Source of the DNA: Balaenoptera acutorostrata
Lineage: Eukaryota; Chordata; Mammalia; Artiodactyla; Balaenopteridae
DNA: 64,000 nucleotides
Direction of reading: 5' to 3'
NCBI RefSeq assembly: GCF_949987535.1
Contig: NC_080075.1
Span: 6,370,606 to 6,434,605 of the forward strand
Shown here: one piece after another, positions 50,004 to 62,189 of the stretch
Layout of the letters: every line of letters begins with the position of its first letter
How positions within the stretch are numbered: the stretch's first letter is position 1
Position numbers and translations under genes: made by a program
Notes under the pieces: generated by a model
Database searches by the model: none
Seen by the model: the letters and a program-made list of their open reading frames with translations, nothing else
What the model was told of the DNA's origin: nothing

Positions 50004-50692
50004 CAAGGATCAACAACCTTTTTTCTGTAACAGCCAGATAGTACATATTTTAGGTGTCATGAGATACATAGTATCTGTCATGATTACTCAGCCCTGCTGA
50101 GATAGGCTGGGACCTGGGACCCTCTACCGGAGTGCTTGCACTTGCACCTGGACAAACGTCTCCTAGAGCAACAGAATACAAAGAAACTATAAGGGACTAA
50201 AAGTAACCACACACATGCACAGTCAGGGCAATTATGAACAAGATACAAAAAGGCCACAAACCAACTGCCATTTCTGAGGTGCCAGACACAAAAGCAGTGT
50301 CCTGCACATTCTCCCTGCACACAGCACCACCAAGGGGGTGGGCAGACCACCTAAGCCACTCCTTCTGCCCAACCCACAGACCCGCCCCCATCCTCACCCC
50401 ATCTTAGGGACCAGCTCACCCCTGCTCATGGAGTGAGCAAGGGAACAGTTACTTGCTTTTGTTCCCTGGTGGTGCAGCACGAGCCCCAGTAAAGCCTTGC
50501 CTGAATTTCTCTTCGGTCTCTTATCAATCTCTATTGATGGAACAGTACAAAGACCTGGGTCAGTAACACTGCTGCTGTAACACCAAAGCAGCTGGAGACA
50601 ACATGTAAATGAAGGGGTGTGGCTAGGTTCCAATAAAACTTTATTTACAAACACAGGCGGATTTGGCCCAGGTAGTAATTTACTGACCCCTG
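50004..50692 (+). mobile_element. MER20-like hAT element split by a solo LTR
   Basis: Left half 50004-50097 (TTTTTTCTGTAACAGCCAGA, TAGTACATATTTTAGG) and right half 50573-50692 (GGTTCCAATAAAACTTTATT, CAGGCGGATTTGGCCC, ACTGACCCCTG). 8-bp flanks CCTTAGAT and CTTTAGAC fit a diverged hAT target duplication. Confidence 0.75.
50098..50568 (+). mobile_element. Solo LTR (ERV class I-like) in MER20
   Basis: 471 bp beginning TGAGATAGG and ending CAGTAACA. The 4-bp duplication CTGC lies at 50094-50097 and 50569-50572. Contains CCAGTAAAGCCTTGCC (poly(A)-like) near the 3' part. No internal viral region, non-coding. Confidence 0.8.
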
Positions 50693-50699
50693 CTTTAGA

Positions 50700-52175
50700 C
50701 AATCCAAACTGTTTATTATGGCTTTTAAACCACAAGATGGTAGCCAATCAGATCAGGGCACAACAAAAGTTACCCCACCATTCCTGCCCACCCAACCCCT
50801 TCCCCACGTCTTCATAACAAGCTACACCCTACTCAGTGCTCGGCTCTGTGTCTATCCTAACACCGCACTTGTCAGAGTTGCTCTGGTCAACAGGAAACAG
50901 ATGCCACATTTAAATTATGTAACTCTAGGGGTGGATGTGGGCAGTCACAGGATTAGTGTAATAACCTAGTGGGGCAGTTATCACCTCTAAGCCCAAAGAG
51001 ACAAATGAAGGGAGGAATTGTCAGAACCTGGAAGGAAAGAGTCATATAGGATCAGCGACCTTCATCAGAGCTAGGGAAAGAACTACGTTCAACACCGTAG
51101 TCTCCTGCCACTCAGATCTCCTGCTGGAGCTACGCAATGGCAAACCCAGTTGCAAGCCAGGGGCCTAGGGAGCCTGTGATGTGGTCCACAGCAGGCTATG
51201 ACCATCCTCCTGTGGTCGACGGCAGGGTACAGGAATGTGGAGAGTGGCTCTAGGGGGACAGATGCTAAATGAGTGGTCCAACAATGTCCTGCAATTGCCT
51301 GTGTCATCAACTAGACCACCCACCATGAAGCCAGGGGCCCGCCCTTCTTCACAGCTGGATCCAAGCTCTTACCCAGTGCCCGGCCCGATGTCGGGTTCAG
51401 TAAAGGTCTGCTGACAAAGAATGCAGGAAAGTCCCTATGTTATGACCAGGAGGCCCTGCAGAGTCGAGGAGCTCAAGCTTGTCTTTGTCTTCAGGTGAGA
51501 GAATCACTCAGCTGTAAGTTGATCACCTGAACCTGCCAACACAGGACCCCACCAACAACACAGCTTCCAGCACCTGAGCCAGTGCTGAGTGACCAGACCC
51601 CCAACCCCTTCTCCAAACCTACCACCCCTTGTCCAAATACAGAGCTCAGTGCCTAGATGCTGTGACCTGAGATATTTCTGAACCTAAGTATGGAATCCTT
51701 CCTCAGACCCAAGACCCTTGCGGGACCTAAGACTCTGGCACGGTTTGCAGCCTTCGTTTTAGCAGCAGAAGATCCCTTTCCTAGAGAACATCACCACGTA
51801 AACCAGACTGAAGGAGAGAGATTCTCGTTGAAGTAGGGGCACCCAGAGCCCTGTTCACATTGTGTCCCCTGGACGAAGCTCCAGGTGCCCTGCAGGTGCC
51901 TCCCCATAATCCCACAGGCTCTGAGGAATACAAGTTGAAACCCACCGCCTTTTACAAAAAAGTGAGGGGACTGATGTTGCAAATGAACCTAGGAAAAGCC
52001 TTGTAGCTTTTACAAGTCCGTAAAAATAACGTTTAAAACACAGCACTCAAAAGAATCCAAAATCTTCTGTGTCAGATAAATAAATGCTATTTGTTTCATT
52101 TGTCATTTTTTCCTTCCTAGAACATTTTCTGGATATCTTTCATCTCCCATCCTTTCTTCTTTTTTAAAAAAATTG
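50700..52175. other. Intergenic, no element confidently recognised
   Basis: About 1.5 kb, moderately GC-rich between 51080 and 51760. No spliced gene, RNA gene or clear repeat seen. Confidence 0.4.
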
Positions 52176-52176
52176 A

Positions 52177-52275
52177 GGGAATTCCCTGGCAGTCTAGTGG
52201 TTAGGACCCGAGGCGCTTTCACTGCCGAGGGCCTGGGTTCAATCCCTGGTGGGGGAACTGAGATCAAGCTGCTCT
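52177..52275 (+). mobile_element. Old tRNA-SINE
   Basis: GGGAATTCCCTGGCAGTCTA, GGTTAGGACCCGAGGCGC, B box GGTTCAATCCC, GGGGGAACTGAGATC. The tail has turned into a pentamer repeat. Confidence 0.85.
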
Positions 52276-52285
52276 GTATGGCAAA

Positions 52286-52376
52286 TGAATAGAATAGAAG
52301 AGAAGAGAATACAACAGAACAGAACAGAATAGAATAAAATAGAATAGAATAAAATAAATAAAATAAAATAAAAATT
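52286..52376 (+). repeat. (GAATA)n/(GAACA)n simple repeat from a SINE tail
   Basis: Imperfect pentamer array, directly after the old SINE. Confidence 0.9.
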
Positions 52377-52522
52377 GTGGTACAGTTGATGTACCTTCCA
52401 TTTCCTCTTAAAAATTTTACACAGTAAAAAACTTTTATTTTTACCAGCCGTTTACAATGTTTAAAAACATGAATACGTTTTCTTTTTACAGCCCTCTTTT
52501 TGATTTTTTAAAACATTAGTTA

Positions 52523-52841
52523 GGGGCTTCCCTGGTGGCGCAGTTGTTAAGAATCCACCTGCCAATGCAGGAGACAGGGGTTCGAGCCCTGGTCCGAGAA
52601 GATCCCACATGCCGCGGAGCAACTAAGCCCGCGAGCCACAACTACTGAGTGCGTGTGCCACAACTACTGAAGCCCACGCACCTAAAGCCCGTGCTCCGCA
52701 ACAAAAGAAGCCACCGCAATGAGAAGCCCGCGCACAGCAACAAAGAGTAGCCCCCGCTCGCTGCAACTAGAGAAAGCCCACGTGCAGCAACAAAGATCCA
52801 ACACAGCCAAAAATAAAATAAATAAATTAAAAAAAAACACA
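52523..52841 (+). mobile_element. CHR-type SINE, subfamily A
   Basis: TSD AAACATTAGTTA (52511-52522) versus AAATATTAGTTA (52842-52853). Confidence 0.92.
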
Positions 52842-52859
52842 AAATATTAGTTACCTTTC

Positions 52860-53360
52860 GTTTTACCAAACTGATAGTTGCACGAGAGGACTGACAGTTC
52901 TAACAGGCTCATGGTGAAGGACAGCAGTCTCTGGTTGGCTCCTTCCCACAGGTTCTTCCCAGAAACAACCACGTTCAACTCTTTTAGCTGTTCCTTCTGG
53001 TATTCGGTAACCTCTTATCTTTCTAGATAATACATGTACACTGCCCCTTTTGGATTTATTACTTTTGGTAATAAATGCGAGGTGCCTGGTTGGCAATGTT
53101 CCGTGTGTTGCCACACACAGGTGTGAGGGGAAGCGAGCGTTCACACGGCTCCAGAAGCAGAGACGACTGCAAGCTTGCACCCGCTGTCTCCTGGACACGG
53201 CCCTCGGTGCCTCTTTCCTTGGCTGACTTTAATCTGTACCCTTTCTCTGTAAGAAACCATAACTGTGAGCAGAACAGCTTTTCTGAGTTCTGTGAGTCCT
53301 TCTAGCAAACCATTGAACCAGAGAGTGGTCTTGGAGACCTCTGAATTGCAATTCTTCTTG
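52860..53360 (+). mobile_element. LTR-like sequence, relative of 42723-43510
   Basis: CTGAGTTCTGTGAGTCCTTC, AGCAAACCATTGAACCAGAG and GGTCTTGGAGACCTC parallel CTGAGTTCTGTGAGCCATCC ... at 43193-43260. Boundaries uncertain. Confidence 0.45.
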
Positions 53361-53504
53361 TAGGTTAACATTTAATAAAGGCAGAATAACCACCTTTAGT
53401 AAACAATGAACGTGTGTCTAACTGCCTCTTATAGAAATAGCTTTGAACATGATACCCTTTAGAGAAATCTGATGAACAAGCCTCAGTTTTTTAGATATGT
53501 GAAA

Positions 53505-54055
53505 GAATGTTGCTGGTATTCAAGGCTTACAGATCATTTACTACCTTCCTTCAAAGCCCAGTAGCTTCTTGGTGCAGTTGGAACAAAACCCCAACTCGTT
53601 TCCCTAGTTTCCAAAGTCCAGCTTTGGGACCTGACCTGGCATCACTTGGCCCTCTCCCCGCCCCCCATGCTCTGTTCACCTCAGCCTTTCCTCTGTTCTT
53701 TAGAGAGACCAAACTCACTCCAACCGCAGGGCCTTTGCACTAGCTCCTTCTTGTCCTTTCATCCTCAGCTTCTCCCCAGAGATTTCTCTGGCCCCGAGGA
53801 AAGCAGCCGCCCCACCAGTTTCCATACCATCACCCTCTTTTAATTCTGTGCGTAGTACTTATCATTCCTGATAGCGTTCTTCACTGTTTATTTATTGATT
53901 CATGCCTTTCTCCTCTCAAGAGAGTATACGTTCCATGAGAACAGGGATTTTGATTAAGTCTTAATTACTTTACTTTCCTAGGACCTAGAAGATTATCTGG
54001 CATATAATATGTGCTCAATAAATATTTGCTGAGTGACAGAAGGAAGGAATGAACA
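53505..54055 (+). repeat. L2 LINE relic, 3' end
   Basis: Classic L2 phrases in order: CCAACCGCAGGGCCTTTGCA, TCTCCCCAGAGATTTCTCTG, CCATGAGAACAGGGATTTTG, TGTGCTCAATAAATATTTGC, with a degenerate GAAGGAAGGAATGAA end. Confidence 0.8.
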
Positions 54056-54104
54056 GCACTTGTCAGTACAGCCCTCGAGGAGTTAAACGTTTCTCTCATT
54101 CATT

Positions 54105-54640
54105 TTAGGTTGGTGGTTCTCAATCTTGGCTTTGCACTAGAATCACCCGAGGAGCTTTTAAAAAGTCCTGACGCCCAAGCCGCACCCAAGACCCAATCAA
54201 GTCAGAATCTCTGGGGGTGGGGCCCAGGCATCAGTATTTTTTTTAAAAAGTTCCTGGAGGGCTTCCCTGGTGGCGCAGTGGTTGAGAATCTGCCTGCTAA
54301 TGCAGGGGACACGGGTTCGAGCCCTGGTCTGGGAAGATCCCACATGCCGCAGAGCGGCTGGGCCCGTGAGCCACAATTACTGAGCCTGCGTGTCTGGAGC
54401 CTGCGCTCCGCAACAAGAGGGGCCGCGATGGTGAGAGGCCCGCGCACCGTGATGAAGAGTGGCCCCCACTTGCCACAACTAGAGAAAGCCCTAGCACAGA
54501 AACGAAGACCCAACATAGCAATCAATCAATCAATCAATTAATCAATAAAAAAAAAATAAATCTTTAAAAAAAAAAAAAAAAAAAAGTTCCTGGAGTGTTT
54601 CCAAGGCTGTCAGCGCTGCTCCCAAAGCAGTCATGACTGA
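54105..54640 (+). mobile_element. MER5-like hAT relict, split by a SINE
   Basis: GGTTCTCAATCTTGGCTTTG, CACTAGAATCACCCGAGGAG, CTTTTAAAAAGTCCTGACGC, GGGGCCCAGGCATCAGTATT. Interrupted at 54260. Confidence 0.75.
54260..54580 (+). mobile_element. CHR-type SINE, subfamily B, with perfect 15-bp TSD
   Basis: AAAAAGTTCCTGGAG at 54245-54259 and 54581-54595. (AATC)n next to the tail. Confidence 0.94.
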
Positions 54641-55190
54641 AGCAGTACATGTCATTTCCACTAGATGGCATCAGAAACCATTCAGATGTCACCAACCAAG
54701 CCCAAAAGCCCAGGCCCTTTGCTAGATGAACCCATTATTTCACTTCCTTTTATTTTAAAATGAAGCAAACCCAGAAGATCCGGTGCAATTAAGAGTTATG
54801 GAATTACTCCCAATATAAACACCAACCCCAGTCTGATGAAACAAATATAAATCTATGGTATGTAAAATTATTTTTCTGAATGAATTTTAACTATTTCTCA
54901 TCACTTTCCCTTAAAAAAATAAAACACTTCAGGCATACAAAGAATTATACAACATTACCATATTATGTATCTATATGCCTGTCACCCAGGCTAAGAAATC
55001 AGAAATAAATACAATTATCACCCCCAGGGTATGTTTCTTCTTTCCCTACCTTACTTCTCCTATTCATGCTAAATTTATGAATAAGCTCATATATCCCTAG
55101 GATCTCTCAGTGCCATAGACAAAGCAAAAAAATGTAAGCCTATATCCGGGTTTTGAAAGAATCTCTCTTCTCTTTTTACTAAACTGACTT
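54641..55190. other. Intergenic, no element confidently recognised
   Basis: AT-rich, non-coding. Confidence 0.4.
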
Positions 55191-55645
55191 GATTTTTAAA
55201 AAAATGTTATTGAAGTATAATTGATGTACAATATTATGTAAGTTACAGGTGTACAATGTAGCAATTCACAATTTTTTGAGGTTATATTTAATTTACAGTT
55301 ATTATAAGCTATTGGCTATATTCCCTGTATTGTACAATATATCCTTGTAGATTACTTTATACATAATAGTTTGTACTTCTTACTCCCCTATCTGTATCTT
55401 CCCCCTTCCCCCTTCCCTCTCCCCACTGGTAACCACTAGTTTGTTCTCTGTATCTGTGAGTCTGCTTCTTTTTAGTTATATTCACTAGTTTGTTGTATTT
55501 TTTAGATTACACATATAAGTGATATCATTACAGTATTTGTCTTTGTCTGTCTGACTTAGCATAATGTCCTCCAAGTCCATCCACGTTGCTGCAAATGGCA
55601 AAATTTTGTCCTTTTTTATGGCTGAGTAGTATTCCATTGTATATA

Positions 55646-55671
55646 TGTGTGTGTGTATATATATATATACG

Positions 55672-55721
<50 letters not shown>
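55646..55721 (+). repeat. Compound (GT)n(TA)n(CA)n microsatellite
   Basis: TGTGTGTGTATATATAT...ACACACAC, about 76 bp, inside the L1 fragment. Confidence 0.95.
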
Positions 55722-55946
55722 TCTTCTTTATCCATTCACCTGTTGATGGACACTTAGGTTGCTTCCATATGTTGGCAATTGTAAATAATGTTGCTATGAA
55801 CATTGGGGTGCATGTATCTTTTCAAATTGGTGTTTCTGTATTTTTCGGATAAATACCCAGGAGTGGGAGTGCTGGGTCATATGGTAGCTCTACTTTTAGT
55901 TTTCTGAGGACCCTCCATACTGTTATCCACCAACTTCCATCCCCAC

Positions 55947-56564
55947 TGTGACCGAGCAGGACCTTAGTGGGCCTTCCCAGAACAGGACCCAACCCTCCCG
56001 TGTCCTCGCCTGCCTTTTGTCTAGACTAGAAAAACTTTAGTCAAAGAACAGATTTAATCAGAGAGGTGAGAACATGCAGAAAGAAAGAAAACCAGTCAAG
56101 CAAGACAAATAATAATAGTTTAGCCATTAAACACAGTCAAGCACCTTTAGTTCCTCCTCAGGGGCTATAGGAAATATTCTGAGCCATGTCCTTTCACCTG
56201 TTTTGCAGATACTGAAACCTCCACCAGGTGGGAGAAGTTAACTGTCTGCTGCCCACAAGCACGCAGACCCCAGACTGATTGGAACCAGAAGGTTGAAGAT
56301 GCCGACTCCCGATGACCTCACCACCAGCCAATCAGAAGAGTGTCCACGAGCTGATCACACACCCCATGACCACCCCTTTCTCATCTTGTCTTTAAAACCC
56401 TTTCCCTGAAAGCCTTCAGAGAGTTTGGGTCTTTTAAGCACTAGCTGCCTTTACTCCTTGCTTGGCCCTGCAATAAATGTTGCACTTTTCTTCACCACGA
56501 CCTGGTGTCAGTACATTGGCTTTGCTGTGCTTGGGCAAGTGGACCCAAGTTTGGTTTGGTAACA
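55947..56564 (+). mobile_element. Solo LTR (ERV class I-like) in L1
   Basis: 618 bp, TGTGACCGAG ... GGTAACA, with 4-bp duplication CCAC at 55943-55946 and 56565-56568. Contains CCAATCAG (CCAAT-type, near 56329), TTTAAAACCC (TATA-like, near 56391) and AATAAA near 56472. No internal region. Confidence 0.85.
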
Positions 56565-56610
56565 CCACCAACAGTGTACAAGTAACCTGACTTGATTTGA
56601 AATCCTTTTT

Positions 56611-58016
56611 TAAAATAACAGTTTGAGATATAATTCACATGCCATACAATTCACCCACTTCAACTGTACAAGTCAACACTGTTGCTTATGGAATCCTTCT
56701 CTTTTAGGGTCTACTTTCTATAAGGGGCTCTGGGCTCTTCTTCAGAGATGTTCTCGGACTCCCTCTAAACTGACCATGTGTGAAGCTCCCACCTGCTTCT
56801 ATGGCTTTCCTGGTGAGCCATCAATCTCCTTCCTCACACACACTTTTTCCCCATCCCCAGATGGGCAAAGAAAAAGGCCTGAAGGAACAGCTAGCAAGCT
56901 GTTGGGAGCTGGGGAGAACTTCAGTGGTATGCTTAATAAGGTTCTGTATTGTTTGAAAGTTTCACAAATGGTGTGTCTATTATTTTAATTTTAAAACAAT
57001 TTTTTAAGTCTTATCTCTCCCCAGCATTTGCCTGGTTCTCATCTTCCTACATGGAAAACGCCAGGAGGGGCCAGAGGAAGGCAGAGCAACCCCGTACTTC
57101 CTGGAGAGCAAGCTCTGCATCTTAGGTTTCCCATCATAAGAGGCTTAACGCCATCTCTTTCGTTCTCCTTCCTTCCATTACTCTGGGAATGAAGGCCCTT
57201 GGCAAGCTAACTCATCTGCAGACAATGATGTGCATTACTGCCCTCAGGTAGAGAAGATTTAAGTCACAGAATTCCTTTAAACAGAAAAATGTACCGAATG
57301 TAATAGAGACCAGTCCACTGGCCTTCAAAATACAGCAAACAAAAGCAGTGTTAATGTCCATCAAAGTTGCCGACAGCAGCTCGGAGTGCACCCACCGGAG
57401 CCTGGAGATGGCCCATCACTTACTGTGTGTCTGGCAGAGACCCTGCCGCTGAGTCCAGGTGGGAGGGGACCTCAGACACACCATTTCCAAGCTGGTGAGC
57501 CTGGTGAACCATGAACCGTGTTTACTCGAGGTTCCCTGGGAGAGCATCACCTGATCAAGAGCCGTGAAGGGCCTGAGATTTTGCCTTACAAGGTAGCTCC
57601 CACTGTTTCATGGCTCTGGTGGAGAAAGGGACTCCTGGGTCAGAGCTGGAGGATGGTTTACCACTCACAGCAATAGTAGCAGCATCTGTGCCAGTTCCCA
57701 GAGCCCCAGCTCCCAGGGCCACACAGAGACGGCCAGGTGACCCCTGTACCACAGTGGGTTACACTGCAGGAGAAGGCCCCCGAGCTCATGGAAAAACCAC
57801 ATCTTTTATAATAGACAACAAGCGTATCTGACCTTTATTACAGAGAGGGACAGCTTTAGTCACACCTACCCTTTCCCCTCGCTGTTCATTATACTCAGAT
57901 TCTTGGAAAGATGACCCAGAACAAAGGTAGTCAGTGCCTTGCTCTACAAGATTCGGGGAGAAGTGTCATACTTTAGCTGCTAAATAAAAATACCCTCTAT
58001 TATTAGCTCTGAATTA
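56611..58016. other. Intergenic; old L1-like piece at left, otherwise unassigned
   Basis: 56620-56680 resembles an L1M 3'UTR (TTGAGATATAATTCACATGC). 57000-58016 shows no recognisable element or gene. Confidence 0.4.
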
Positions 58017-58030
58017 TGTGCATTTTAAAT

Positions 58031-58380
58031 GATTTTTAAAAAAAATTTTACTAATTTTTTGGCTGCGTTGGGTCTTCGTTGCTGCAGGCGGGTTTCTCTA
58101 GTTGCGGTGAGCGGGGGCTATTCTTCGTTGCAGTGCGCGGCTTCTCATTGCGGTGGCTTCTCTTGTTGCGGAGCGCGGGCTCTAGGCGCGCGGGCTTCAG
58201 TAGTTGTGGCACGCAGGCTCAGTAGTTGTGGCTCACGGGCTCTAGAGCGCAGGCTCAGTAGTTGTGGCGCACGGGCTTAGTTGCTCCGCGGCATGTGGGA
58301 TCTTCCCGGACAAGGGCTCGAACCCGTGTCCCCTGCATTGGCAGGCGGATTCTTAACCGCTGCGCCACCAGGGAAGTCCC
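58031..58380 (-). mobile_element. CHR-type SINE, subfamily A, with 14-bp TSD
   Basis: TGTGCATTTTAAAT at 58017-58030 and 58381-58394. Confidence 0.93.
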
Positions 58381-58394
58381 TGTGCATTTTAAAT

Positions 58395-59539
58395 TGAGTG
58401 GGATCCTTAGGAAAATGTATCTTACAGAAAATTCAACTCCTCTGTATTTCTTTACCAGGTTACTTATCCTCAAAGCGAAGTAAAAACTAAATTTCACTTT
58501 AGACATTCTGAGACTATTTTCTCCAGACTAGGAACTTACAGGAGAGAAACAGTAAGTAAATTACATTTCCCTAACCAGACAGGAGACTTTCATTTCTTGC
58601 TATTTTGCTACTAGAAGGGAGAAAAATAAATCTTAGTGTATAAAAACTAAAAACTATTAAAGATGGATTTACATTTACCTTGTGACTAGGAAAATATCAC
58701 CCCTTGATTAATCTCTCCTTTTCTGCTTTCCTGTGGGTACAACCCAAAGCATAAACTTTGTTTTTCTGAGCAGGGATGCAAATGAGGGTGTAGAGAGAGC
58801 CTGTGGGTGGAGTGGGGCAAGGAGTGTGCAGAAAGGGAGGGGAGGAGCTGGACCAGAAGAGGTACGTGACCGCCTTAGGAAGCGGAACTTTGGGTGAGAG
58901 ACGTGAACAGCAGATTTTTCTGATGTTTTCAGGTGTGATGTAAGTGGAACCTTTGCCTTTTCCTTTCCTTGAAACTTTATCCACATTATTTGTGGACGCT
59001 TTTCAGTGGGTTTGGGGTTTTTACAAAGGTACAGCTGTACAACCTTGGCCTCAGGGTATAGGGTGACAGCTGAACCGGTCAGATCGGGTTACAGTAATTA
59101 TTTTGGAACCCCAGAAGTATCCTACTGTGCAGTGATAGGGGGAATACCAGGTCGCCGAGCAGACACTCTGGAAAAGACCGCTCAGCCTCTAACAAGGAAA
59201 CATGAGTATCTGCAACAAAGGAGGGGCTATTTGGGAAATATTTGTGGGAGAAAAGAAGCATGCGGAAGGGTCACCTTCTGTCCTGAAGCTGCCCTCTGCT
59301 GTAGACAGACAGAATACCTTCCGCACTAACCAGTGCCACGGGGTGCATGTTTTCTCTCCTTCCTCATAACCCTGAACACAATCCCCGTCACCAGCTCTTG
59401 CAAGCTCCCTCTTCCGTTTGCCTTGGGACCACCGGTTACATGAGTAACGAACACCAGTCCCTGGTATGTTGCGAGCGTCTGCTTGCGGCCAGCAGCGCGC
59501 TCACACTTACATGCGTGACCATGCTTCATCCCCCCAGCC
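58395..59539. other. Intergenic, no element recognised
   Basis: No supported gene or repeat. Open frames are short. Confidence 0.4.
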
Positions 59540-59870
59540 GCTCGGGTGGGTAGAAAACGAGACGCTTCTCACTCTCAGGTGAGTGGGCGGAACCGTGGAG
59601 ACAGAAGAGGAAGAGGCTGCTCCGCTGCTCAAAGGTGGAGCCCGGAGAGAAACAGCGCCGCCCCTGACGCCGTGGCTGGAGCGCGGGGCAGCGAGGACCG
59701 GCAGAGAGGGATGGGGACGCTCAGGGAGAAGGACCGGCAGACAGGGTGGCGACCACGCCGGAGCCCCCACTGTGCATCGGGCTCAGCGGCGCCGCCGTCC
59801 TGGGCCGAGGGGAGGAAGCAGCCCCGCGGGGGGCGGGGGGCGGGGGGAATGGGGGAGGGGAAGTAGGCGA
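59540..59870. promoter_or_regulatory. Orphan GC-/CpG-rich island
   Basis: Dense CpG and G-runs (GCGGGGGGCGGGGGGCGGGG near 59825-59845) about 23 kb upstream of CNOT11. A donor-like CTCAG|GTGAGTG occurs at 59579/59580 on the plus strand. No recognised gene attached. Confidence 0.5.
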
Positions 59871-59957
59871 CTTGTACAGGGTCACACAGCGGCAAAACCA
59901 GGTTTTGGCTCCCAAGCGGGCGCTCTTTGCCAGTTACCACGCTGCATCCAAAACCAG

Positions 59958-60323
59958 ATTTTTTTTTTTTAACTTATTTTATTTATTTATTTACTTATTT
60001 TTGGCTGCATTGGGTCTTCGTTGCTGCGCGTGGGCTTTCTCTAGTTGCGGCGAGCGGGGGCTACTCTTCTTTGTGGTGGGCAGGCTTCTCATTGTCGTGG
60101 CTTCTCTTGTTGCAGAGCACGGGCTCTAGGGGCGCAGGCTTCAGTAGTTGTGGCACGAGGGCTCAGTAGTTGTGGCTCACGGGCTCCAGACGCGCAGGCT
60201 CAGTAGTTGTGGTGCATGGGCTTGGTTGCTCCATGGCATGTGGGATCTTCCCGGACCAGGGCTCGAACCCGTGTGCCTTGCGTTGGCAGGCGGATTCTTA
60301 ACCACTGCGCCACCAGGGAAGCC
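59958..60323 (-). mobile_element. CHR-type SINE, subfamily A
   Basis: TSD CCAAAACCAG at 59948-59957 and 60324-60333. Confidence 0.92.
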
Positions 60324-60333
60324 CCAAAACCAG

Positions 60334-62189
60334 CTTTGCCTCATGTCTGGGCGCCGAGGACCACCCAGCCTTGGGGGTCCACCCTCCGCAGCCCCCACTA
60401 TCGGGCAGGACCCAGGCTGGTCTTGGCCGCAGCCTGAGACACGGGGCAGGCCGAGCCGCCTCGGACGGACAGATGGACAGACAGGCTGCGCCAGGCCTGC
60501 TTCCCACCCGGGAGGCCTTCCGGAACACTGCAGGTGCCAGGCGCACACAGCATCTTTCTAAACCGGTTTATCACCTATTCCCGGGTTCCTTTTTCCTCGC
60601 CTCACACCCAGCGGGTTTTACTCGCCTTTGCCACACCACTTGATGTTGGAAAGACTTTAAGTACACTTTGATGAGGCATAATAGCATCCTGTGCGCTCAG
60701 TAGGGAGTTATTGATTTTTTGGTGTAAAATATTAACGTGTCTTTCAGGCTATTTATGTCCTTAGACCGCAGAGCTCCGGATGTCTCCTGATGCCACACCA
60801 AGACCTAGGTTTTTTTTCTGGGAAAACATCAAATATTTACCACTAGCATCACCTGCCCTCCCCCTCCTCATTTTTATCGCCTGTCTAAATGATAAAGGCT
60901 ATAGGTGGGCAGTGTTCATGCATCGGCTGTGTCAGTTTTTCAGGACCCCGTCTGGTCTGTTCGTGAGCCAGATGCCCATGTTAGTAACCCGCTGGCCTGG
61001 TTCTCAGTGGAGCCTTCTAGAGTCATCAGCTCAATGGCTACTGTCAAATGTTTCTGATGAAATAAAAACGTAAAATGTTTTTGGCATGTGATCTTCCAAA
61101 CATCCCTCGGTGTTTTCTAGAAGGACACATGAATGATGGCAGTGGAAGTGCAGGGAGGGAGTAGGTGATGCTCTTCCTGGCTCTGCAAAGAGGGCGGAGC
61201 TCAGAGGCAAGACGGAGCTGGTCCAGCAGTGAAGGTCAAAGTGCCCTCGGGGCTTTGGAGGTTTGTGCCCTCAACCGACATCATGCCCATTCTGAGGCCA
61301 CATAGGCCAGTCAAGCAGTGCTTCCAAAAGCATGTGTGGCCAGTACCACACGATGTGTCACTAAACTTTTCCTTCTAAGTGCACAGAGAGGCCAGAATGC
61401 ATCTTGAGAAATGAGACTATTCTGGCCAAGGGAGTGTGGGCAACGTCTAGGTCCAGCCCATAAACATCTCCCACACAGCTTCTACACTCTCTCTCTTCCC
61501 TGACTATTTTGGAGGCGACGTGTTCCAGATGGTGTGACTGTAGTGTGGTGGAGGGCCCTGGGATCCACATTGCACTCTGACATGACTACTAATAGACTTG
61601 CATTGTGTTAGGTCATTAGAGTTCCCTCTGATAGCCTATCCTTTCCTGACCATTCAAATGTGCACTTGTTCAAAAACGTGTTAAGTTCCTTGTCTGTAAC
61701 AGTATCTTGCTCAAATAATTTGAGGAACGTTGGTTTAGACTTGTTTATTCATTGCCGAACTTCTCAGAGACTTTATTTTCCTAACACGTATTGTGAATCT
61801 TCCAGAGAGGCTTGGCAAGCCCTCTTGGACCCTAGGGCCCTTTTTCTGCAGGTGTCTTGTGGGAAGAACTTTCCAAAAAATTCACTTGGGGAAATACTGA
61901 ATTAGAGAATTGAAAATGGTGAAGGTCTTTGGAAATTTCAAACAGGAAGAGTTGGCACCACTTTGCCCCACGGTGTGTGTTTTTGGAGGTTTCTGAGCTG
62001 ATGCTCAGGGATTTGGATGCTGTCATCAATGCCATCTTTGAGGAGAAACACTGTAATTACAGCAATATACATTGCATAATGGTGTTTTCTAAAGTTTTCA
62101 AGGCCCTAGCCTGGAGCAGATCAAGTCAGCCAGCTGCCTGGGGCAAGAAGCTCTAAGTGGTACTAAAATATCATTTGAAGCACAAGCAA
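60334..62189. other. Intergenic, no element recognised
   Basis: 60340-60540 is GC-rich. The rest is ordinary non-coding DNA with no supported gene. Confidence 0.4.

Larger units (their letters stand above)
55195..56610 (-). mobile_element. L1 3' end (minus), interrupted by a solo LTR
   Basis: Reverse L1 3'UTR and ORF2 end: TATTGAAGTATAATTGATGT, TGACTTAGCATAATGTCCTC, TGGCTGAGTAGTATTCCATT, CAGGAGTGGGAGTGCTGGG. Interrupted at 55947-56564, resuming with CCACCAACAGTGTACAAGT. Confidence 0.9.

Noticed and set aside
59546..59972. Overlapping open frames on both strands in the GC-rich island
   Set aside because: Stop-poor because of base composition. Gly/Arg/Pro-rich translations with no homology.
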